A stretch of 64,000 bases of DNA, taken from positions 1 to 64,000 of the forward strand of contig CAVQDO010000035.1 in the NCBI GenBank assembly GCA_963711255.1, given 5' to 3'. The first letter of the stretch is position 1, and each line of letters begins with the position of its first letter. Position numbers and translations under genes: made by a program. Origin of the DNA: GCA-2746365 sp963711255 (GTDB taxonomy: Bacteria > Pseudomonadota > Gammaproteobacteria > SZUA-229). Below the pieces are notes generated by a model. It was not told where the DNA came from, did not search any database, and was given only the letters and a program-made list of their open reading frames with translations. Below are positions 36,219-44,317 of the stretch, piece after piece.

Positions 36219-36713
36219 GTGTTAATCAATACTTCTCACAGCGGCTGGAGCCGAATCGCGTCTAATCTTGATGTTGAAGTGCTGCACGGCATCCCTGTAC
36301 GTCTGTCAAACACCGATGTATCACAGCGCATAAACATCAATAACGTGTCGCAAAAAATCTTTTCCCTGACGGGCTTTAATGTTTCCATGCACGACTGGAT
36401 AAATCTGAACGCTAATGAACAGGAATGGCAGATTTGCGTAGACAAAAACGAGTTCAACGAAGTTTTACGCCGGCTCGCCCTGTCATCTGCCGCTTTATTT
36501 GTTGACCGTTTTCACAAGCCGATAGACCGCATGGCGGTGGACTGGAACCACGCCGAATATAATTTCGACTTCAATCATGCGGTAGAACACTGCTGTATAC
36601 CTTATGGCACGCTCAATAAAAAGGATTACTACCAGGATTATATCAGGACCATGCACGAAGAAACCGTTCGGCTGGTCAGAGAAGGCGTGTCACCTTTGGT
36701 TGAATCAGAGTAA
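36219..36713 (+). CDS. Uncharacterised protein, first gene of a DsrC-like operon
   Basis: I do not recognise this family. The 164-residue product starts at GTG with a strong ribosome site, has no signal peptide or membrane helix and looks like a soluble alpha/beta protein. Notable segments are V-D-W-N-H-A-E-Y-N-F-D-F and A-V-E-H-C-C-I-P-Y-G, with an adjacent Cys pair at about 126-127. It is followed after 12 bp by a 73-residue gene, then a membrane protein and a DsrC-like gene, all on the same strand, so a shared function is likely. Sulfur-related function is an inference from the last gene only. Confidence 0.75.
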   Translation: MLINTSHSGWSRIASNLDVEVLHGIPVRLSNTDVSQRININNVSQKIFSLTGFNVSMHDWINLNANEQEWQICVDKNEFNEVLRRLALSSAALFVDRFHKPIDRMAVDWNHAEYNFDFNHAVEHCCIPYGTLNKKDYYQDYIRTMHEETVRLVREGVSPLVESE

Positions 36714-36725
36714 CAGGAGGCCACC

Positions 36726-36947
36726 ATGTTTTTACAGCAAAAAGATAATCATGAAATGGTAGAAATCTTGTCTTTAAGTGAGCTGTTTAATCCTTTTCAT
36801 AAAACGCTAGTTGGCCGCTACCAGCATGGCGAAGAAATTCAGGATCCGGAAAAATTCAGTAAAAACAATTTACAGTTTTTATCCGGTGAAGAATTACCGG
36901 AATGCTGGTTAAACGAACATTATCGTGATAATGAACTTAAACGGTAA
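36726..36947 (+). CDS. Small uncharacterised acidic protein
   Basis: This 73-residue soluble protein has no recognised domain. The segments E-I-L-S-L-S-E-L-F-N-P-F and L-P-E-C-W-L-N-E-H-Y suggest a folded helical protein. AGGAGG at 36716-36721 is an excellent ribosome site, which strongly supports translation despite the small size. It sits between the 164-residue protein and the membrane protein of the same operon. Confidence 0.68.
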   Translation: MFLQQKDNHEMVEILSLSELFNPFHKTLVGRYQHGEEIQDPEKFSKNNLQFLSGEELPECWLNEHYRDNELKR

Positions 36948-37002
36948 TCAATTTTACTTAATATATAAGCGACCTTTTAACGTTGTAAACAGGAGAGTAG
37001 AG

Positions 37003-37563
37003 ATGAAGCGACATTATTTTATTAGTGATGACCTTGATGATCTTGATCGTATTGAACAGGAACTTGAAAGAAGAGGTATTGCTACGCCCCAGATACATGT
37101 CTTAAGTAAAGATGATACCGGTGTCGACAGTCATCAACATTTGCACAACATAGAGTCCGTTTTTAAACAGGACGTTGTCCATGGCACAATAACCGGTGCT
37201 GTCTTCGGCGTACTGGCGGCAATACTTGTGCTGGGTGCAGGTTACCTCACCAGGCTTCCAGAAACTTATACCTGGATACCTTTTTACTTTCTCGCGATCG
37301 TATTATTTGGCTTTATTACCTGGAGCGGCGGCTTTTACGGCATCCAGACGCCACACAAGGACTTTCGACGTTTTCAGAAAGATCTTGATCGCGGTAAACA
37401 TATCTTTATTGTTGATGTTGACCCTTCTCAGGAAGATATCATCAAACAACTTGGTGAAGACCAGCCCCATTTGGTAGCAGCAGGCACTGGCGAAGCAACA
37501 CCACGCTGGGTAGTGAAAGGACAACAGAGCTTTAAAGATATTACATCAACAACATTTCCATAA
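37003..37563 (+). CDS. Two-helix inner-membrane protein, uncharacterised
   Basis: This 186-residue protein from the ATG at 37003 is preceded by AGGAGA. An upstream in-frame ATG at 36925 lies inside the preceding gene and is less likely. The N-terminal 65 residues form a small alpha/beta domain starting K-R-H-Y-F-I-S-D-D-L-D-D-L. A hairpin of two membrane helices (about 67-87 and 94-114) follows, then a second soluble segment with H-I-F-I-V-D-V-D. The layout resembles DUF1269-like glycine-zipper membrane proteins, but identity is uncertain. It is the third gene of the four-gene group. Confidence 0.78.
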   Translation: MKRHYFISDDLDDLDRIEQELERRGIATPQIHVLSKDDTGVDSHQHLHNIESVFKQDVVHGTITGAVFGVLAAILVLGAGYLTRLPETYTWIPFYFLAIVLFGFITWSGGFYGIQTPHKDFRRFQKDLDRGKHIFIVDVDPSQEDIIKQLGEDQPHLVAAGTGEATPRWVVKGQQSFKDITSTTFP

Positions 37564-37625
37564 GTTGATAAATGAAACTAAAAAATAATAGCTATTAAAA
37601 AACTGATAAATATGAGGAATATCTG

Positions 37626-37949
37626 ATGAATGTATCACCCAAATCATTTCCAAATGCACCAGCGCAGTGGGACATGACGTCCGCACAGGAAACCGCTAAA
37701 GAAGACGGCATAGAGTTAAGTGATGACCACTGGGAACTAATACGTGCCCTGCAGGAATATTACAGCAAGGTCGAATTTGCGAATTTGCGCCAGATAAAAG
37801 ATGCGCTTGATGAAAAATTTCATTCCCGAGGCGGCATGAAATATCTTTATCAAATAATACCTGGCGGCCCCATCGCTGAAGGCTGTCGGCTTGCCGGACT
37901 GAAGGTCCCTGCAGGTGCCATCGATAAATCATTTGGTAGTGCTGCTTAG
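37626..37949 (+). CDS. DsrC-family protein lacking the terminal CysA
   Basis: This 107-residue protein has the DsrC fold signature: L-S-D-D-H-W-E-L-I-R, then L-R-Q-I-K-D-A-L and the arm P-G-G-P-I-A-E-G-C-R-L-A-G-L. Cys87 is exactly at the CysB position. The CysA position, 11 residues on, is Ala98, and the chain extends nine residues further. It therefore cannot form the CysA persulfide or trisulfide of true DsrC. CysA-less DsrC homologues have been called RspA and proposed as regulators (from memory). It ends a four-gene operon of otherwise unknown proteins. Confidence 0.88.
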   Translation: MNVSPKSFPNAPAQWDMTSAQETAKEDGIELSDDHWELIRALQEYYSKVEFANLRQIKDALDEKFHSRGGMKYLYQIIPGGPIAEGCRLAGLKVPAGAIDKSFGSAA

Positions 37950-37955
37950 AGACCA

Positions 37956-37981
37956 GGCAACAGGGGGCAATCCCTGTTGCC
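37956..37981. terminator. Strong hairpin between convergent genes (terminator-like)
   Basis: GGCAACAGGG (37956-37965) and CCCTGTTGCC (37972-37981) form a perfect 10-bp stem with a 6-base loop. It starts seven bases after the stop of the DsrC-like gene and lies between that gene and the convergent YfaZ-like gene. There is no T-run, so it may act as a weak bidirectional terminator or an mRNA 3'-end stabiliser. Confidence 0.55.
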
Positions 37982-37995
37982 TATACACCTGTTAA

Positions 37996-38547
37996 TTAAA
38001 ACCGGAAGCCCAGTAGGGCGCCGATGCTATTACCACTGACAGACTGCCCAAACGCTTCATAATCAATGCTGGTCAACTTGACAGCTAAATATCCACCATT
38101 TGACAAAATATAATCTAGCTGTAGAGCAAGGCCCAGTGCATTATCAAAATCAACATTTGCACCAGTCGCAATTCCATCACCACTGATGTTTGGGTTTAGG
38201 TGGTACGCAAGCCCGCCACCAAGATAAACTTTTTCCGCTGCTTTATACATCAGCAGAGCTTCCAGTGGATAGCGGAAGAAATCAACACTTCCATTTTCTG
38301 CATCAATGGTATCAAATTTGACACCCAGCATAAGTCGAGCCTCCAGGTCTTCAGCTACACCTGTGCCTACACCCGCCAGTAATGAAATTAATTCTCCACC
38401 TTTTATTTTTTCAGTATCTCCATTAGTAAAGGTGGCAGTAACCATCTCATCGCCACCCACGTGAACACCACCCTGCAGAAAAACATCTACAGCATACGAA
38501 CTAACTGGAAATAATAATAAACCAAATAAAATACCTGATACTTTCAC
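37996..38547 (-). CDS. YfaZ-like outer-membrane beta-barrel protein
   Basis: This 183-residue protein has a signal peptide (1-19) and about eight amphipathic strands, ending in the outer-membrane signature L-L-G-F-R-F with terminal Phe. Repeated Gly-rich turns (L-L-A-G-V-G-T-G, Y-L-G-G-G-L-A-Y-H-L) match the YfaZ group of small barrels of unknown function. It is transcribed towards the DsrC-like operon, with a shared hairpin between them. Confidence 0.75.
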   Translation of the reverse strand: MKVSGILFGLLLFPVSSYAVDVFLQGGVHVGGDEMVTATFTNGDTEKIKGGELISLLAGVGTGVAEDLEARLMLGVKFDTIDAENGSVDFFRYPLEALLMYKAAEKVYLGGGLAYHLNPNISGDGIATGANVDFDNALGLALQLDYILSNGGYLAVKLTSIDYEAFGQSVSGNSIGALLGFRF

Positions 38548-38694
38548 TTCAACATCCTTTATAAATATTAATTTAAATTATGAAAAATACTATCCACGTT
38601 ATTATATGGATAAAATAAATCTACATTCCCTATACTCTCTTCATGCATCCTCCCTGACTAATTAATATTTACAACGATCCTTATGATTAACTGT

Positions 38695-41600
38695 TTAACT
38701 ATTTTTATGTATCCAGTCTGCGCCCAAAGTACCCTGCAAACGCTCCAGGTAACTATCACTGTTTACCCATTCGAACATCTGTTCAGCGTTCTCCATTTGA
38801 TCCTGTAACAACGCCCATTGCTCCGTCATGGACTCGTTTACATCATCCATTTTCTGCTCAATGTAATTGCGATTCATCTGCCATAAAGCGGCATCTCTTT
38901 TTTGTTTAATAACCAGACGCTCTTTATACCAGTCGCTTTTTAGCAGGTAGTCAAGGGTAAACATTTCGCGGATTGATGGATCATCAATTGTTTTACCTTC
39001 ATGCTGGCCAGATGACATAATATTTAATACGGCCTGTAGAGGCGGACATGCATCATTGATAGAACCATCTTCAATATAAGCTTTCCCGACTTTCTTCTGC
39101 GCTTCAACAATATTGTTAATACCGTCGACATAAGCATCCATACCCTGTGTTTCCGGGCGCAACATTTCTTCATCAAAAACAAGCGTCGGGCTATCAAATA
39201 CCTTACCGAAAAATGCATGCACAAATTTTTCAGTAATCCTGTAACCCAGGCGGCTGGCATGAATAGTTTTACCCTCGTACGCAAAGTCCTCTATTTTTTC
39301 CAGGTGGCCACGCTCAATCAAATAAGCAGGGTCTCGCTGTCTAATCGGTAAACGACACCAGATTTCAGGTATCAACATACTGATATCATGATCAACACGA
39401 CGATGTGCGCCAATATAACCAGCGGCTGATGAATAGCCTGCGTAGTTGCATAAAATAAAAGAAACCAGGGCATTATTTAAATCGGCTGTTGTCGAGAGCG
39501 CGTTAAACGGTCCTTTTGTTAATGCACCTTCCGAACCTGCACCCGTAGTCGATGGCGACTTGCCGGTAAGGCTGCAAATTAAGTCCATAAACAGCTCTGG
39601 CAGTTCCTGGTAATGAATCGGGTTATAAACCGCCAGTGGCCGAATGCCCGCAGCCTTATCTACAGGATTATTTCTCCGGCCCTGTAATACAGCGTTGACC
39701 GGGAAGTAAACCGGCTCATCATGCTGCAGGCCTCTCGCCAGTCGCGTGCCCACCTGGGCCACATGCAAATCTCGCGGATTAGCAATGTCTGGACGCTTTT
39801 GCAGATAACGCACATTTTTAGTTAGTGCGCCATCCACAATTCGCGGATGCGCAGAAGAAACAAAGTATTCGCCTTCCGTTTTCGCAGCCTTTTTAATCAG
39901 CTTCTGCATCGGTAGTGAATATTCCTGAAAGTTAATGGCATCTTCAACCAGTTCCCGTGCATCTTTACCCGTTAGCGGCTCAAAGTTAGATATGAAATTA
40001 TCATCCTCGGATAAATCCTTTTCCGTTTGCGTATCCAGTCCCCTGTTGATTGCATCATCTGGCCGCTGGAATAAACGATTCTCACAATTTTTAACCAGTT
40101 TAATACTGGGATTCGAATAACGGTCGTTCAGCTTACCTTCGACATAACTTAGCGGTACAACTGTTGATGCGGTTATATCATCTTCTGTCTGTACTTTTGT
40201 AGCGGCAACAAAATCCTGACGCAACTTATAAATTCGCCAGGTGCCATCCGCGCGCAAACCAACACGCAAATAGCTGGTAACTAATTTACGGCCATCAAAT
40301 TTTAACTCATGCCCCGGATAGCCGTTTACTTCATCAACAGAAAAATGTTCTTTCCAGTTATCTTTCCATTCCGGCTTATAAAACCGTTTAATCAGATACA
40401 CCAGCGCCAGGATATGCTGCGGAATACTTTCCAGCCACTGGTTATATTCGTCAGTGTAAATCTCATCTGATGGTGTTAACAAACGTATAACGGAACCCAG
40501 GCTGCGCTCATTACTAAATATGCCACGATTGTCATTTTCCGAAGTGTCACGACGACGCCTGGAGAAGTCGTAGTTGATAATGGCTTCTACCTGTTCTAAA
40601 TTTTCCTCGAAATCACCAATAAACACCGGACCAGAAATCATCGAATCCTGAATAGACTTGGATATTTCAGATTTACCGCCACCAGAGACCGTGCTCGGTT
40701 TATGGCAGAAAGTACCTTCACCCAGCGTGCCTATCAATCGCCAGCTAGGTGCATGCGGATGTTTCTGCATGTGCACTTTAAAACCACTGGGATAAATATA
40801 GGTATGTTTTATTTTCAATTTAAGCTGTTGTACTTTACCGGCTTTTTTCCAGCTTATGCTTTGTTTCAGCATATCAATATGCGCATCTTGCGGTATATAA
40901 ACTACGTCAGTAAAAAGCTTATCAAAGGCATAACCTTCTACTTTAACCAGGATTCTGTCTTCTAATTGTTTACATAAACGTTCAAACGTATGTTCTTGCA
41001 TACCGGCTTCAACCTTTGGTAAATAATAGTTACCTAAATTAAATTGCGGGAATGCAATTGCGCCGCCAGAATGTTCTTCTTCAACACCGCCAAATAAATT
41101 CGCGGAATAACTTATCTGTGATTTGATTTCTTTTTTACTGTAGCCAAAATAATTGTCTGCAATAATAGTAACAATGACGCCGTTCATATCTCGGCAGACC
41201 ACCTTGAATGCACTGCCATCGTTATAAAGTTCGTCGTCACTCTGCCAGCACATACCATCCTTACGCTGGCGCTCTGTGGCATCGTCATAATGCGGCAAAC
41301 CTAGTGCCACTTTAGTCAGTTTAGTCAAGTGCGGCGCCAGGATGATACAGCCGCTATGTCCTGTCCAGTGATCAATATCCAGCGCAGCATCATTTTCTGC
41401 AAGGAACGGATCTCCGCCATTACCAAAAATTGTTTCTACAAAATCCAGGTTAGAGGCCAGTGTGCCGGGCGCGAAAAATCGTACTTCCAGGCTCTTCTGC
41501 GGCAGCACACCTTCAACTTCAGGGCGAACGATTGGTCGCAACAAAAGTGAAATCCACATATCAACCGGCTTATCATGTTCACTGGAAATCGGCAGGGTCA

Positions 41601-42144
41601 TTAATTCAGCCGGGGGGTCCAGTGCAACCTGCAGCAGGTTGGCGTATACATCAACTGGTACTGCTTTTTTGTCAGCTGGAATCGGCAGCCCGCCTTCTAC
41701 AATATGGAACACACCTGAAGTGGTACGGCGATCATTTTTCGGATTATGTAATACGCCCTGAATCAGGCGATAGGATTCAATCAAATCTGACTTATAGGTA
41801 TTACTGTTGTAGGGAAGTGATAATTCACGAGCAATCCCTGCCTCGTTAAGGTTGAAGGTTTCACCGGGCAGCTTAATGTCGACATCTACGCCGTTGCGCT
41901 GCAAGTAGCCGTTCAAAAAATTCTGTATGCGCTGGTCAGCGGGGCAACGGTACTCGGCCAGCAGCTGACGCTGTGCGGAATAGTTTTTAAGCAAACTGTC
42001 AGCAACGGACAGGTAACCCTGATCGAAGCTTAATTTGCAACGATGTCCAAGTGAAGCGAGTTGCAGACAAATATGTTGTAATGCTATCTGTCGTTTATCA
42101 ACAGAACGTCTTTCAGGAAGGGTAAAATTTTTTTCTGGTTTCAT
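38695..42144 (-). CDS. Probable pyrophosphate-dependent phosphoenolpyruvate carboxykinase (PPi-PEPCK)
   Basis: At about 1149 residues this is far too long for ATP- or GTP-PEPCK but matches the PPi-type enzyme known from Propionibacterium and Entamoeba, which interconverts oxaloacetate plus PPi with PEP, CO2 and phosphate. Supporting segments are a P-loop-like T-V-S-G-G-G-K-S-E-I-S-K at about 485-496, F-I-G-D-F-E-E-N shortly after, and N-C-E-N-R-L-F-Q-R-P-D-D-A, which I recall from this family. There are no membrane helices. The frame extends to a TTG at 42156; ATG 42144 is preferred, though AGAGG suits the TTG better. It is isolated, with glmU 235 bp upstream. Identification is by recall of length and motifs. 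Confidence 0.7.
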   Translation of the reverse strand: MKPEKNFTLPERRSVDKRQIALQHICLQLASLGHRCKLSFDQGYLSVADSLLKNYSAQRQLLAEYRCPADQRIQNFLNGYLQRNGVDVDIKLPGETFNLNEAGIARELSLPYNSNTYKSDLIESYRLIQGVLHNPKNDRRTTSGVFHIVEGGLPIPADKKAVPVDVYANLLQVALDPPAELMTLPISSEHDKPVDMWISLLLRPIVRPEVEGVLPQKSLEVRFFAPGTLASNLDFVETIFGNGGDPFLAENDAALDIDHWTGHSGCIILAPHLTKLTKVALGLPHYDDATERQRKDGMCWQSDDELYNDGSAFKVVCRDMNGVIVTIIADNYFGYSKKEIKSQISYSANLFGGVEEEHSGGAIAFPQFNLGNYYLPKVEAGMQEHTFERLCKQLEDRILVKVEGYAFDKLFTDVVYIPQDAHIDMLKQSISWKKAGKVQQLKLKIKHTYIYPSGFKVHMQKHPHAPSWRLIGTLGEGTFCHKPSTVSGGGKSEISKSIQDSMISGPVFIGDFEENLEQVEAIINYDFSRRRRDTSENDNRGIFSNERSLGSVIRLLTPSDEIYTDEYNQWLESIPQHILALVYLIKRFYKPEWKDNWKEHFSVDEVNGYPGHELKFDGRKLVTSYLRVGLRADGTWRIYKLRQDFVAATKVQTEDDITASTVVPLSYVEGKLNDRYSNPSIKLVKNCENRLFQRPDDAINRGLDTQTEKDLSEDDNFISNFEPLTGKDARELVEDAINFQEYSLPMQKLIKKAAKTEGEYFVSSAHPRIVDGALTKNVRYLQKRPDIANPRDLHVAQVGTRLARGLQHDEPVYFPVNAVLQGRRNNPVDKAAGIRPLAVYNPIHYQELPELFMDLICSLTGKSPSTTGAGSEGALTKGPFNALSTTADLNNALVSFILCNYAGYSSAAGYIGAHRRVDHDISMLIPEIWCRLPIRQRDPAYLIERGHLEKIEDFAYEGKTIHASRLGYRITEKFVHAFFGKVFDSPTLVFDEEMLRPETQGMDAYVDGINNIVEAQKKVGKAYIEDGSINDACPPLQAVLNIMSSGQHEGKTIDDPSIREMFTLDYLLKSDWYKERLVIKQKRDAALWQMNRNYIEQKMDDVNESMTEQWALLQDQMENAEQMFEWVNSDSYLERLQGTLGADWIHKNS

Positions 42145-42292
42145 AACGGCAGCCAAAGGAAAACCTCTTTTTCAGCGAAAAATACAGGAGGTTAATTTTA
42201 GATAGAAGTGAGAAAGATAGCCAATCGTATTATGTAACAGAAGATATAACAGCATTTGCTTAAATATAGTAAAAACAGTTACTTACAAATGC

Positions 42293-42310
42293 GGGCATTT
42301 CTGCCCGCAC
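42293..42310 (-). terminator. Hairpin downstream of glmU
   Basis: GCGGGCA (42293-42299) and TGCCCGC (42304-42310) form a perfect 7-bp GC-rich stem with a 4-base loop, about 70 bp past the glmU stop. On the minus strand only ATTTG follows, so termination is plausible but not strong. It separates glmU from the PEPCK gene. Confidence 0.42.
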
Positions 42311-42379
42311 CATGCAGGTGCGCCTTTATAGCATTTAATTTTTTGTTCTTATTATTTTCGGGGCTTCACGCTGTCGTAA

Positions 42380-43744
42380 CTAAGGCTTTTTTTTCACCGG
42401 GCGCTGCCAGCCGCTGATTTGTTTTTGCGGGCTTCGGCTTAATGTCAGACCACCGTCTTCCGTATCTTTGGTAATAGTCGAGCCGGCACCGATGGTGGCA
42501 TTTTTACCAATGGTAACGGGTGCAACCAGCTGTGTATCTGAACCAATAAACGCGCCATCCTTGATGACTGTTTTGAATTTATTAGCACCGTCATAATTAC
42601 AGGTAATGGTGCCAGCTCCAATATTTACCTGTTTGCCGATTTCAGAGTCTCCCAGATAACTCAAATGACTGGCCTTGCTGTTTTCACCCAGGCTGGTATT
42701 TTTTATTTCGACAAAGTTACCCACACGACTATTTTCATGTAAATGCGTACCCGGGCGAATTCGGGCAAACGGGCCCACTTCGGTCAACTTATCAATAACC
42801 GCATTCTCGATGACTGAATAGGGTTTAATAATACAGTCACAGGCAATGGTACTGTCTTTAATAACGCACCCTGCGCCGATGGTAACGCCGGTACCCAGGT
42901 TCACCTCACCTTCGAAGATGCAGTTCACATCAATAAAGCTATCATTGCCGGCATTGAGCTCACCACGAACATCAATCCGGTCTGGATCAGCCAGGCCAAT
43001 ACCATCGCTTAACAGTTTATCTGCGATGCCGCGTTGATAAATGCGCTCCAGCCGCGCCAGCTGCATTCGGTCGTTAATGCCTTCAACTTCGTAACTGTTT
43101 TCAGCCTGTGTTGTAATGACCTCATTGCCATCATTAACGGCCAGTGCAATAACATCCGTCAGGTAATACTCGCCCTGTGCATTATTATTATCAATCTTAT
43201 CCAGGCAGCTATTCAGATAACCCGCTCTTACCGCCAGTATGCCGGTGTTCACTTCATCGATGGTTTTTATAGCTTCAGAGGCATCTTTGTGTTCGACAAT
43301 AGAAACCACCCTGCCATTTTCTCGAACGATACGACCATAACCTGTCGGGTCATCCAGCTTTACCGTTAACAGGGCCACATTATCAGCACTGGCATTTTTA
43401 ACCAGCGTTTCCAGGGTTTCTGCCTTTATTAAAGGCACATCACCGTAAAGAATTAATGCAATATCACCGTCATCAATAGCCGGGCTGGCCTGTTGCACGG
43501 CATGTGCAGTGCCCAGCTGCTCTGCCTGTAATGACCAGTCAACAGTAAAATGCTGGCACTGCTGCAATAACTCATCACCGCCATGTCCATAGACTACCTG
43601 TATCTGTTTGGCTCCGAGCTTATTACTGGTGTTATAGACATGCTCAAGCATCGGCAATCCGGCCAGTTTATGCAGCACTTTTGGCTTTAGCGAACGCATC
43701 CTTGTTCCTGCACCGGCAGCTAAAATAATGACAGATAAGCTCAT
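42380..43744 (-). CDS. glmU: Bifunctional N-acetylglucosamine-1-phosphate uridyltransferase / glucosamine-1-phosphate acetyltransferase GlmU
   Basis: This 454-residue enzyme makes UDP-GlcNAc in two steps. The N-terminal pyrophosphorylase domain has I-L-A-A-G-A-G-T-R-M, the Q-x-E-Q-L-G-T-A-H-A uridine-binding segment and G-D-V-P-L. The C-terminal left-handed beta-helix (about 250-430) has hexapeptide repeats and the acetyl-CoA site I-G-A-G-T-I-T-C-N-Y-D-G-A-N-K. It directly follows the ATP synthase operon, the conserved atpC-glmU order, but a terminator between them suggests separate transcription. Confidence 0.96.
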   Translation of the reverse strand: MSLSVIILAAGAGTRMRSLKPKVLHKLAGLPMLEHVYNTSNKLGAKQIQVVYGHGGDELLQQCQHFTVDWSLQAEQLGTAHAVQQASPAIDDGDIALILYGDVPLIKAETLETLVKNASADNVALLTVKLDDPTGYGRIVRENGRVVSIVEHKDASEAIKTIDEVNTGILAVRAGYLNSCLDKIDNNNAQGEYYLTDVIALAVNDGNEVITTQAENSYEVEGINDRMQLARLERIYQRGIADKLLSDGIGLADPDRIDVRGELNAGNDSFIDVNCIFEGEVNLGTGVTIGAGCVIKDSTIACDCIIKPYSVIENAVIDKLTEVGPFARIRPGTHLHENSRVGNFVEIKNTSLGENSKASHLSYLGDSEIGKQVNIGAGTITCNYDGANKFKTVIKDGAFIGSDTQLVAPVTIGKNATIGAGSTITKDTEDGGLTLSRSPQKQISGWQRPVKKKP

Positions 43745-43790
43745 GGGTATAATCTCTTAATTACTTAATTAAAGAATAAATAGTACAGGC

Positions 43791-43824
43791 AAAAAAAAAG
43801 CCGAACTTTTTGAAAGTCCGACCT
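43791..43824 (-). terminator. Rho-independent terminator of the atp operon
   Basis: On the minus strand GGTCGGACTTT pairs with AGTTCGGC across a short loop, with G-U wobbles, followed by a run of nine T (A-run 43791-43799). It lies 50 bp after the atpC stop, ends the ATP synthase transcript and precedes glmU. Confidence 0.85.
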
Positions 43825-43873
43825 TAATTCTAGCTTATTTCAGGCATAAGCTGATTATTTAACAAGTAACGAA

Positions 43874-44293
43874 TTATTTCTTCCTGCGAATTTTCTTCAG
43901 CGCTTCAATCTGTGCAACCGCTTCAATCAGTTCAGATTTAGCTTTTGCATAATCCATGTCTGAAGATTTATCTTTCATCGCAGCTTCTGCACTTGCTTTC
44001 GCTTCCATCGCTGCAGATTCATCAATGTCTTTAGCCCGCATTGCGGTATCAGAAAGAATTGTTACAACATGTGGCTGAATTTCCAGAATACCGCCACTGA
44101 CATAAAAGGTCTGCTCATCACCTTCCTGTAAAACAACCCGAACTACGCCAGGTTTTAGCGTTGACAGCATCGGAGCATGGCGCGGCATAATGCCTACCTC
44201 GCCCATTTCGGCAGGTGCAAAAACCTGTATCACAGTACCTGAATAAATTTCATTCTCAGCACTTACTATATTTACATGCATTGTCATTGGCAT
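43874..44293 (-). CDS. atpC: ATP synthase F1 subunit epsilon
   Basis: This 139-residue central-stalk subunit has an N-terminal beta-sandwich (V-N-I-V-S-A-E-N-E-I-Y-S-G, G-E-V-G-I-M-P-R-H-A-P-M-L) and a C-terminal helical hairpin rich in Ala and Lys that inhibits ATP hydrolysis. It is last in the operon, 24 bp after atpD. ATGs at 44293 and 44281 are both possible; GAGAAGAG supports the first. Confidence 0.95.
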   Translation of the reverse strand: MPMTMHVNIVSAENEIYSGTVIQVFAPAEMGEVGIMPRHAPMLSTLKPGVVRVVLQEGDEQTFYVSGGILEIQPHVVTILSDTAMRAKDIDESAAMEAKASAEAAMKDKSSDMDYAKAKSELIEAVAQIEALKKIRRKK

Positions 44294-44317
44294 AGTGATT
44301 TGCTCTTCTCTTTACGA

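Noticed and set aside
41460..41849. A 129-codon plus-strand frame opposite the PEPCK-like gene
   Set aside because: Shadow of the long minus-strand gene, no ribosome site and no recognisable motif.
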